The translations under genes were made by a program, and so were the position numbers. The notes beneath the pieces were generated by a model. That model was not told the DNA's origin, searched no databases, and saw nothing but the letters and a program-made list of their open reading frames with translations. 64,000 nt of DNA from NCBI GenBank assembly GCA_045130235.1, contig JBGUPJ010000044.1, positions 36,982 to 100,981 on the forward strand. The letters run 5' to 3'. Below, one piece after another: positions 33,415-41,800 of the stretch. The stretch comes from UBA1756 sp045130235 (GTDB lineage: Bacteria > Bacteroidota > Bacteroidia > Bacteroidales > WCHB1-69). How positions within the stretch are numbered: position 1 is the first letter of the stretch; each line of letters starts with the position of its first letter.

Positions 33415-35193
33415 CTAATTGTGGACGCAGCGGACGGAATTCCCTTCGGCCATGTCGCCAAGATCGGAGTCGAAGAAGCTGTCATAATTGGTGTGGAAAC
33501 CGCGATAGTAGGCGTATGCATAATCGACCGTGCCTTCATTGGCAGTAGCCGTCCAATAGAAGGTATTGAAACCTCTGCCCAAGAAAATGTATCCATCTAC
33601 ATTGTTATCGTAATAACATCCTGCTGGCAATGCACTGAAACCAGTAGCGTTGTTGGTGGCAGGGTCGTTATTGCCCGCCAGACAGGGATTGCCCATGCTG
33701 GAGAGGTCCCACCCCATAGTAGATACCATGGCTTTGGCAATGTTGATGTAATTCCCTCCGCACACGTATTCGCTTTGGCTGCTTACGTAGTCGGTCAGCT
33801 GGGTCCATTCCGCATCGCTCGGCACGTGCCAGCCGTCGGGGCAGATGCCTTGCACACCGCTCGGGTTCGCCGCGCTGCCCGTTCCTCCGCGCACCACCGC
33901 GGGCCAGTTGTACAACAGGCCGTAGTTGGGCTTGTTGGCGGCATCGTCCATCGGATAGTACCAGTAGGCTGTCTGAGGGGAAGCGCTGCTGCCGTGCTCT
34001 ATCGGGGTGCCGTCGGCATAGCGGGTGGTGCGCAGGTTCTCGCGCATCCAGCACTGCTCGCCAAACTGCACCGTGTTGTATATGTTGCTATCAACGTCGG
34101 TGAGGGTAGGGGCACCCGGACAGGACCTCAAATCGCCATTGGGGTTGATGGGGATGGTGAAACTCACCTCGTTGCCATACGCTGTCCCCGCAAGGTTGGT
34201 GGCATACGTCCGTACATAGATGGTGAGTCCGGTGGCCAGCCCTGTAAGGCTGCTGGTGAAGCTGCCCATGCCATGACCGTCAAGGGTATGGATGTTGTCG
34301 ATGATGGGATTGGGGGCCGTGCTCCAGCACACGCCGCGTGTGACCGTGCTGTCGCCGCCGTCATCGGTTACGGTGCCGCCGCAGGTGGCGGTAAAGTCGG
34401 TAATGTCGCTGACCGTATCGGTGATGACAACTGGCAGATTGTAATGTAATTGTGTTTCATTGAAGGGTATCGCAATGTTCTGTGAACCCTCCAACGTTTG
34501 TGTAATGATCGGGCTTTCGAATTCCTCCCCATTGATGATGGCATACCCCACAAATTCCATCTGGTCGCCGATTTGAAACGGCCGGTTGGTGGTGGATTTC
34601 ATTTGTCGTAGAGACGCGCCATGGCACATTTGTAGAGACGCGCCATGGCACGTCTCTACAGACCCCAAATATTCAATCCGGTTGCCGTTGCCGCCGCCGT
34701 TGCACACCATCTTGATGGATGACGATTGGCCGTTTTGGCGGGCGGTCATCACGTACGTGCCGGCGGTGGCCAGGGTGATGCGGAATTGGTGGGTGCCCGG
34801 TTGCGGACGCATACGATGCGTCCCTACAATGCGGCCGTTTGCATCTGCAATTTCCAACGTCACCTCACCCGCGTCCGCCACCGTCAGGTGTACGTCGGTG
34901 GTGCCGGTAAACGGGTTGGGGTTGTTTTGCGACAATCGTAGGGGCGAATCATTATTCGCCCCCATTTCATGTATCCCAATCTGATTTTCCATCACCAGCA
35001 CGGTATCGTCCCAAAAAAGAATTTCCTGCCAGCCCCGCGTGACGTTGGTGACAATCACCATGTCTAATTGCACACATTGGTCGGCAGCATCCTGCCCTGT
35101 GAAGGTTAACGTGACGTTTTGTGCCTGTACGGTGCTGGTCAGTCCACAGAGGAAAAAGATTCCAGCGATGAGGGCTAATATTGTTTTTTTCAT
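33415..35193 (-). CDS. Exported FISUMP-domain protein with an internal sorting-domain-like module
   Basis: A 592-residue secreted protein with a signal peptide ending VQAQ. Near residues 85-165 is a module that looks like a T9SS C-terminal domain (LSQNNPNPFTGTTDVHL, VTLEIADANGRIVG, GTYVMTARQNGQSSSIKMV), but here it is N-terminal. A middle fibronectin-like domain follows (residues about 260-340). The C-terminal 230 residues are a Fibrobacter succinogenes major paralogous (FISUMP) domain: DSNIYNTVQFGEQCWMRENL, ICPDGWHVPSDAEWTQL, FYWTATA and SVRCVHN. The function of such proteins is unknown, though surface attachment is usually suggested. Three palindromic repeat insertions lie within the frame at 34607-34660, 34805-34823 and 34941-34962. 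Confidence 0.85.
   Translation of the reverse strand: MKKTILALIAGIFFLCGLTSTVQAQNVTLTFTGQDAADQCVQLDMVIVTNVTRGWQEILFWDDTVLVMENQIGIHEMGANNDSPLRLSQNNPNPFTGTTDVHLTVADAGEVTLEIADANGRIVGTHRMRPQPGTHQFRITLATAGTYVMTARQNGQSSSIKMVCNGGGNGNRIEYLGSVETCHGASLQMCHGASLRQMKSTTNRPFQIGDQMEFVGYAIINGEEFESPIITQTLEGSQNIAIPFNETQLHYNLPVVITDTVSDITDFTATCGGTVTDDGGDSTVTRGVCWSTAPNPIIDNIHTLDGHGMGSFTSSLTGLATGLTIYVRTYATNLAGTAYGNEVSFTIPINPNGDLRSCPGAPTLTDVDSNIYNTVQFGEQCWMRENLRTTRYADGTPIEHGSSASPQTAYWYYPMDDAANKPNYGLLYNWPAVVRGGTGSAANPSGVQGICPDGWHVPSDAEWTQLTDYVSSQSEYVCGGNYINIAKAMVSTMGWDLSSMGNPCLAGNNDPATNNATGFSALPAGCYYDNNVDGYIFLGRGFNTFYWTATANEGTVDYAYAYYRGFHTNYDSFFDSDLGDMAEGNSVRCVHN
34607..34660. repeat. Palindromic repeat, one full and one partial copy, inside the FISUMP gene
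   Basis: The full copy (34631-34660) is a near-perfect palindrome with 10-bp outer arms beginning TGTAGAGACG. The partial copy (34607-34627) repeats its first 21 bases. Translated on the minus strand they give the repeated peptide CHGASL. The same GTAGAGACGCG outer arm occurs at 47641, between genes. Confidence 0.8.
34805..34823. repeat. Palindromic repeat inside the FISUMP gene
   Basis: Perfect 8-bp arms GGACGCAT and ATGCGTCC with a three-base loop, followed by CTAC as in the other elements. In frame on the minus strand it encodes THRMRP. Confidence 0.65.
34941..34962. repeat. Palindromic repeat inside the FISUMP gene
   Basis: Perfect 9-bp arms GGGGCGAAT and ATTCGCCCC with a CATT loop, preceded by CGTA. 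In frame on the minus strand it encodes GANNDSP, just before the NPNPF motif of the sorting-like module. Confidence 0.65.
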
Positions 35194-35238
35194 AGTGATG
35201 GATGTTAGGGATTTTTATGGGGATGGGGTGATGGTTTC

Positions 35239-36720
35239 TTACAGGTCGCGGATGGTTTTCACGGGGTGGAAGGTGGTGAGGGGGACTTCCACAAAGACCG
35301 TAATCCAGCGGGCCATTGCGCCGTTCCACAGACCGGGCAACTCCATGGCTTTCAGGGTTCTGCCCTCGTACGACTTGGAGGAGATGAAGCCTGTTTCGGG
35401 ATCCACGAAGTCGGGGAGGTGGTAGAAGTCGCCGTCGGGCGTGCGGAAACTGCACACGAGATCCACCGGGTTGAAGTGGGAGGAGTGCATCATGATGGAT
35501 TTCTGCTGAGGGTCGGCGGTGTCGATCTGCGAGCTCTCCACAATCTGCCAGGAGCATTCGCCGCGCGAGTCGCGTACGAGGTAGGGGCCGCCGCCGGGCT
35601 CGCCTTCGTTCTTCACCATGCCGCACACCCGGATGGGACGGCACAGCTTGTCGAGCAGCTCCTCTCTTCCGACCGCTCCTTCGGCAAAACGGATGAACAG
35701 CTCCTTCTCGGCAAATTTCCGAATATCAGCCACCTGCGCGTCGCTGACGACGGGGTTGCGCAGCAGCTGTATGGCGTCGAACACCCGCTGCTGCAGGTGC
35801 AGGAGGTGGGCGGCTAGCAGTTTCTTGTAGGTCACTGTGTCGGCTACGGTGTCGTCGGCAAACACGTTGTCGATGTTTTTCACGAAGATGATGTCGGCGC
35901 GCAGCCGGTCGAGGTTGTCGATGAGGGCACCATGGCCGCCGGGACGGAACAGCAGGTTGCCGTCGTGGTCGCGGAAAGGCTGGTTGTCGGGCGTGGCGGC
36001 CAGCGTGTCGGTGGCCGGCGACTGGAAGGAGAAGTCGATGATGTATTTCACTCCGAACTTCTTCTCATATTTATCTTTAACGCTATCAAGAAGTTGTGTG
36101 AACAGCGGCAGATGCTGTGGCGACACGGTGAAGTGCAGGTGGCAGGTGCCGTCGGACTGGCGGGCGTAGAGGGCCGCCTCCACGAGATGCTCCTCGAAGG
36201 GGGTGCGGCAGCCGTCGGCATAGCGGTGGAATTTCAGCACGCCCTTGGGCTTGTTGCCGTAGTTGAGGCCTTTTTCGGTAAGCAGGTAATCGAACACGGT
36301 TTTGAAATCGTCGTGGGCGATGGCCTCATCGAGCGACAGACCGTCGTGGGCCATCGCGGCGCGAAGGTCGTCGTAGAGGGCGAGGTGGGGGAGGGTGTGG
36401 AGCATGCCGATGGCGGCTTCGCGCACACTGTCGCCGCCGTCAAGGAAGGAGTAGGCCTCCTTGAACATGCGGGAGGCGGCGCCCGAGGCGGGCACGAACT
36501 TCAGCAGGCTCTTGCCGGCCGTAAGCTGGTCGTAGCGGGCCACCAGGTCTTCGCGGTCGGCGTCGGCAATTTTCAGGATGCCGTTGCCGATGGCGGCTGC
36601 GCTTTCTAACCGCGCAAAGGGAAATCCAGTTTCAAAGTAGTGGAACTGCCGGAGCACATCCTCCTCGTTGCTGCCTCTATGGTGCAGAAATTCAATGTCT
36701 TGAGCTGATAATGCAATCAT
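35239..36720 (-). CDS. DUF4301 family protein
   Basis: A 493-residue cytoplasmic protein of a family found mainly in Bacteroidota, without known function. Recognisable parts are the N-terminal LSAQDIEFLHHRGS, the loop FVPASGAASRMFKEAYSFLD, and the later segments NLLFRPGGHGALIDNLDRL and IFVKNIDNVF. The PASGAASRMFK and GGHGALIDNLN-type motifs suggest a nucleotide- or sugar-phosphate-binding site, as in nucleotidyltransferases, but this is inference. I start at 36720 (MIALSAQ), because the alternative ATG at 36747 lies inside the promoter -7 element. The gene stands alone between two secreted-protein genes. Confidence 0.75.
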   Translation of the reverse strand: MIALSAQDIEFLHHRGSNEEDVLRQFHYFETGFPFARLESAAAIGNGILKIADADREDLVARYDQLTAGKSLLKFVPASGAASRMFKEAYSFLDGGDSVREAAIGMLHTLPHLALYDDLRAAMAHDGLSLDEAIAHDDFKTVFDYLLTEKGLNYGNKPKGVLKFHRYADGCRTPFEEHLVEAALYARQSDGTCHLHFTVSPQHLPLFTQLLDSVKDKYEKKFGVKYIIDFSFQSPATDTLAATPDNQPFRDHDGNLLFRPGGHGALIDNLDRLRADIIFVKNIDNVFADDTVADTVTYKKLLAAHLLHLQQRVFDAIQLLRNPVVSDAQVADIRKFAEKELFIRFAEGAVGREELLDKLCRPIRVCGMVKNEGEPGGGPYLVRDSRGECSWQIVESSQIDTADPQQKSIMMHSSHFNPVDLVCSFRTPDGDFYHLPDFVDPETGFISSKSYEGRTLKAMELPGLWNGAMARWITVFVEVPLTTFHPVKTIRDL

Positions 36721-36744
36721 GATGACGGGTTTGAAATGAAAGCG

Positions 36745-36776
36745 CAAATATACAAATTTGTTGCATTCATCGCAAA
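36745..36776 (-). promoter_or_regulatory. Promoter of the DUF4301 gene, canonical Bacteroidota type
   Basis: On the minus strand: TTTG (36776-36773), 20 bases, TATATTTG (36752-36745). This is the same spacing as at purN. It lies 25 bases upstream of the chosen ATG and decides against the longer ORF. Confidence 0.75.
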
Positions 36777-36828
36777 CCCGTCACAAAATTATGGGTTAGA
36801 TTGTTGTAAAAGGGAACTGTAGCTGTGT

Positions 36829-38721
36829 TTAGAACAGGCCAGATCCAAATTTTGAGATGGGGTGTCCGGCAATCTTTTCGATTTCTTTATTAATCTGAGT
36901 CAACTTTCTTTCGAGTTGATTTCCTTTATTTTCTATTTTTTCCAATTTTTTCTCAGGTTTGGTTTTCTTGATTTTTTTGTTGGCCACATCCCCCACATTG
37001 TCCACGCCTACTACCACCAGTTCATCGTCGAATACACCTTCGTATGGAGTGTTCTCCCCTTCGATTTCCCATTCTTCCCAAGACTTGGTTAAATGTAATT
37101 GTCCTTTAGGAATTCGTGCTTCCAATTCTGCTTTATAGTATTGTACCATCAGCGAAATGCCTTGGTTGATAAGACGGTTTCTCTTGACCAATAATTTTCT
37201 GATTTGCTGGCTCTGTTTTTTGGTTAAATAGATAGTTTCCGCCCCGCCAGATTCAACATCATCTTCATCATCAATCGTCCAATCCCAATAACGATAAGAG
37301 CTGGGATGATATTCAATGTTTTCAAAATCTTTATAGGGGATATCGTTTTTATAAAAATCTTTTTCAAAATAATCATACAAGACACTGCCTTCGTTCAGCC
37401 GTTCCAATATGGCGCTCTTGGTGTAGCACTCCTTGCAGTCTTCGTAATAGTCATACTCGAATATCTCATCGTCAACATAAACTTTCAGAACGGGTGGAAA
37501 TTGGGAGGAACAGGTGCAATTAGCGGTGTCTTTCAAGCTTCTTCGGTAACATTCAGTCAGGGTCATTGTCTCTATCAAGCCAGGCGAGAGGATGATGACG
37601 GAGTCTGATTTTTTCTGGCTTTTGTCGTAGTAGTCACCGTGCATTTCCCATGATTCGTTCAAGTAGGAGTAGTCGTAGTCTTCGTTATCGCGCCAATACA
37701 TTTCGGGGTGGAGGAGTACGGTATGGTCGTTTAACATGTAGTAGGATTGGCCTGAAACAGAAACAGGTGAAAAATAATAGTTCTCCTCATAATATTCCTC
37801 CTCATAATAGTCTTCGTCATACTCTTCCGTCTCTTCAGATTCTGTGGCTTTGTTTTTTCTGATGGTCATCTCAGCAATGCTTGAGCTATATCCTTCAAGT
37901 CCGTAATTGTATTTGAATTCTTCATTCAGTTCCTCTGCAATTTGGTTCAGTATGGTGTTCTGAGGCAAAATGTATATGTTACCTTGCGTTTTCTCAGCGA
38001 CTTTTTTCAAATGCTCAATGCTTTTGGGGGTGGCGATGGGTTCGCGGGCGGGTGCTTCCAAAATGGTGGGTTGTGGGATGGCTTTGGCATATTCATTTTC
38101 CAGGCATGAGATTGTGGTGGCGGGTTTGTTGATAGCGTAGTCTGCCTGATAAGAATCAGACTTCTTTTGTGCAGTGTCTTTAAAATCGTACTTTTTGAGG
38201 TTGTTGACGCACAAAACCATCAGGCTGTCAATTATATAATGATAGTCTTTGTCGAAATTTTTCTCCACATATTGTTGGAAAATAGTGCGGCTGGGGGTGC
38301 TGGCCGAAAAGTCGGCGGCGAATGGAAAGACGATATTTCGTATCATCTGAAAATGTTGGGTATCTTTCCCCTCTATCGGCATTTTTTGTCCGTAGGCATA
38401 CAGGAATGGTCCAATAAACTGCGGCTGATACTGAAAGTCGGCTTTCTCAGGGACTGCGAAAAAGTAGAAACGCCTTACGTAATAGGCGTGTTTAAGTCCT
38501 GCTTTGTCGAATGCCGTATCTTCATTCACCGTCACGGATGGCTCGATAAAGATGGTCCAGTGGCTCAAATCTTTGTAGTAGTCCATCGCCAATTTTCTGG
38601 GATGTGAGTATATGTCGAGGGCAGGTTCTTCGACGGTAGCTTCAACTATTTCTTGACTGTGAACCATGAATGGAAAGCATAATGCTGCCATCAGGCAAAG
38701 TGAAAAAAGTTTGGATTTCAT
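36829..38721 (-). CDS. Exported acidic protein of unknown function
   Basis: A 630-residue protein with a signal peptide ending MVHSQ and no lipobox or sorting tail. I recognise no domain. It has a strongly acidic, tyrosine-rich stretch near residues 290-320 (ESEETEEYDEDYYEEEYY), several Cys including CTCSS and DCKECY, and a basic, probably coiled-coil C-terminus (KKLEKIENKGNQLERKLTQ). Composition is AT-richer than its neighbours. In the periplasm it might interact with a structure such as a gliding or T9SS complex, given the many T9SS substrates around it, but nothing in the sequence shows this. Confidence 0.6.
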   Translation of the reverse strand: MKSKLFSLCLMAALCFPFMVHSQEIVEATVEEPALDIYSHPRKLAMDYYKDLSHWTIFIEPSVTVNEDTAFDKAGLKHAYYVRRFYFFAVPEKADFQYQPQFIGPFLYAYGQKMPIEGKDTQHFQMIRNIVFPFAADFSASTPSRTIFQQYVEKNFDKDYHYIIDSLMVLCVNNLKKYDFKDTAQKKSDSYQADYAINKPATTISCLENEYAKAIPQPTILEAPAREPIATPKSIEHLKKVAEKTQGNIYILPQNTILNQIAEELNEEFKYNYGLEGYSSSIAEMTIRKNKATESEETEEYDEDYYEEEYYEENYYFSPVSVSGQSYYMLNDHTVLLHPEMYWRDNEDYDYSYLNESWEMHGDYYDKSQKKSDSVIILSPGLIETMTLTECYRRSLKDTANCTCSSQFPPVLKVYVDDEIFEYDYYEDCKECYTKSAILERLNEGSVLYDYFEKDFYKNDIPYKDFENIEYHPSSYRYWDWTIDDEDDVESGGAETIYLTKKQSQQIRKLLVKRNRLINQGISLMVQYYKAELEARIPKGQLHLTKSWEEWEIEGENTPYEGVFDDELVVVGVDNVGDVANKKIKKTKPEKKLEKIENKGNQLERKLTQINKEIEKIAGHPISKFGSGLF

Positions 38722-38810
38722 GATGATGAATTTAAATTAGGGTGATGGATATATAATATTAATTGTTATTCATAACACGATAGATGCCTGTAATATTGTG
38801 TCGGTTTTGA

Positions 38811-38847
38811 AAAAAATAAAGGCAGAGTTTTTTTTCTCTCTGCCTTT
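38811..38847 (-). terminator. Terminator of the giant adhesin gene
   Basis: Perfect 10-bp arms (38818-38827 and 38838-38847, sequence AAAGGCAGAG and its complement) followed on the minus strand by ATTTTTTTC. It lies 29 bases after the stop codon. Confidence 0.85.
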
Positions 38848-38875
38848 GGTTATTGTGTAGAAAAGTTGGTCGTAA

Positions 38876-41800
38876 TTATTTTGTCAACAGTACTTTGAAC
38901 GTTCCCTTAACATCGCCTTCGTCCATCCAACGTATGAAGTAGATGCCGTTGGCGTAACGGGACAGGTCGATTTGCATCGTCGATGTGGATATTGTTTCTG
39001 TATGCAACAATCTGCCATACATATCCAGCACCTGTATCTCAGCATTCTTCCATTGTACATTGTTCATTGTACATTGTACATTGACCATTCCGGTGGTCGG
39101 GTTCGGGTAGCAGCGGATTTCGCCACAGCACATCTCATAGATGCCGACGGTGACATCCATACAGTCGGTGGTATCCACACATCCGTTATAAGTGATGATA
39201 CAAGCGTATGAGCCTGAAGCTTCGGGTGCAAACTCCTGTCCAGTAGCATTTTCAATCCATTCGTTCGTCTCGCAATTAATCCATTGGTATTCGGCGTTTT
39301 CTTGGAGTGCATGAATGGTGGTATTTTCAGTTTCAACATCTGTATTGATGCGGGTAATGGTTAAGGTCATGATGACCAGACTGTCGCAGCCGTTGGCTGC
39401 CGTCAGGGTCACGCTGTCAATGCCTTCATCCTCAAACACGATGTCGTTCCAGGTGTAGGGAAGTTCGCTGGCGCAGATGGTAAGAGTTTCGGTGCTCGTC
39501 ACGGGCTGGTTGATGGTGAGATGCAGCGTCACCACACTGTCGCAACCGTTGGCGGCGGTAAGAGTCATCGGGTAGTCACCCGACTCGCTGTAGGTCTGAC
39601 CGTTCCATGTATAAGTCACACAAGCCTCGTCAGTGATTTCGGTCTCAACAGGCTGGTGGATGGTGAGGTGCAGCGTCACTACGCTGTCGCAGCCGTTGGC
39701 AGCGGTGAAGGTGGCGGTGTAGTCACCCGACTCGCTGTAGGTCTGACCGTTCCATGTGTACGTCACACAAGCCTCGTCGGAAAATTCGCTCTCAACCGGC
39801 TGGTTAATGGTGAGGTGCAGCGTCACCACGCTGTCGCAACCGTTGGCAGCAGTGAAGGTAGCGGTGTAGTCGCCAGACACGCTGTAGGTCTGGTTGTTCC
39901 AAACATAGCTGACGCAAGCCTCATCGGTGATTTCGGTCTCAACGGGCTGGTTAATGGTGAGATGCAGCGTTACCACGCTGTCGCAACCATTGGCGGCAGT
40001 GAAGGTAGCGGTGTAGTCGCCAGACTCACTATAGGTTTGGTTGTTCCAAACATAGCTGACACAAGCCTCGTCGGTGATTTCAGTCTCAACAGGCTGGTGG
40101 ATTGTGAGGTGCAACGTCACCACGCTGTCGCAGCCGTTGGCGGCGGTGAAGGTGGCGGTGTAGTTACCGGATTCGCTATAGGTCTGACCATTCCATGTGT
40201 ACGTCACACATGCCTCGTCGGTGATTTCAGTCTCAACGGGCTGGTTGATGGTGAGGTGCAGCGTTACCACGCTGTCGCAGCCGTTGGCGGCGGTGAAGGT
40301 GGCAGTATAATCGCCAGAGGTGGTGAGTGTTTCGCCCTGCCATTCAAACTCGTTGCAGGCGGTCTCCTCAATCTCGTTCGTCACAGGCTGGTTCACGGTG
40401 AGGTGGAGCGTGTAGTGGGTGGCGCAGAAGCCTTCGCCAGGAATGGTGGCCTCGTAGGTGCCGGCTTCGCTTTCATTGAAAATGTTGTCATTGTATGTCT
40501 GTCCGTTGCAGATGCTCTCGTTGAGTACAATCTCTTCGGTCGGATTGAGCGTATAACGGAGGTCACCAGTGGTGTAAGTGATAGTGATGCTGCTGACATA
40601 CACGGCGTTACCGCCCAGACTGAGGTAGAAGTAGCGTGCAGGAGTGGTTACATCCCAGCGCACTTCAGAAGAATTGTCGGCAGCGGTTTGGGTATTGAGG
40701 GAGGTGCCTTCGCTGCTGAAGTTGTCGGCAGTGAGCGGAGTGTTGGCAAGGTAGGGAGTCCATGGGCGCGGTGAACCAGTGCCGGCTCCGATGATGCTGA
40801 TGGACAAGATGTTGCCCGGAAGCTCCGTAACATTGTAGGGATGCGGGGCGGCAGTGCCACGCATTTGCATGTAGGTACCGTTGGTAAAAAGGTCGGCGAT
40901 GCCGGTGATGGCAGTGCCGTTGACCGCCGAGATGACTTGCCACTCGTCGGGGGTGCCGTAGCCCGCCACGGTGGCAAAGCTGGCGCGCGTGATAACGATG
41001 CTGTCGAGTTCAGGCATCTGTGCGAAGACCGCATATAGGGTGATGTCGCTGGTCGGAGTGAGTTCGTTGACGATTTCCGGCAGCATGGTCGTGCCGGTAA
41101 GCTGGCTGCTGGTGGACCATCCGATGAAGCTCATGTTGCCGCAGCCTTCAAGAGTCGGCAACGGAAGGGTTTGCTCGCCAGTGTTGAAAACGACCGCAGG
41201 CACCATCGTGGTGTTGCCGTTCACATCGAAGGTCACGGTGTAGTTGTGGGTGATGGTCAGGTGCAGGTTCACCACAGAGTCGCAGTTGTGAATGTTGGTG
41301 AAAATGCGAGTGTAATCACCTGATTCGTTGAAGGTTTCTTCGTTCCAAGTGTAACTGTCAATAGCGGTTTCATTCAGGTCGGTGGTGTCGGGCGTGTTGA
41401 TGGTGAGTTGCAGCGTGACGATGGAATCGCAGCCGTCGGCGGTCTGTCCCAGCCAGGTATATTCGCCACTTTCCGTATAGGTGGTGCCGTTCCATTCGTA
41501 GCTGGAGCAGGCTTCGTCGGTAATGGTAATCGTGGCCGGCTGGTGGATGGTGAGGGTGAGCACAACGGTGCTGTCGCAGCCGTTGGCCGCCTGACCGTTC
41601 CAGGTATAGGTGCCGCTCTCGGTGTATTCGGTATAGTTCCAGGTGTAGGTGCCGCAGGCCTCGTCGCTGATCTCCTCATAATAAGTGGGACGTACGGTCA
41701 GCGTGAGGTTCACGATGCTGTCGCAGGTGCCCGGACGCTCGATGGTCATGCTGTGGGTGAAAACGCCGGCGGTCTCCGCCAGAATGTCGAATCCGTTTTC

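Noticed and set aside
39500..40395. Regular repeats considered as a CRISPR array
   Set aside because: The period is 147 bases with no unique spacers, and the units lie in an open frame encoding protein repeats.
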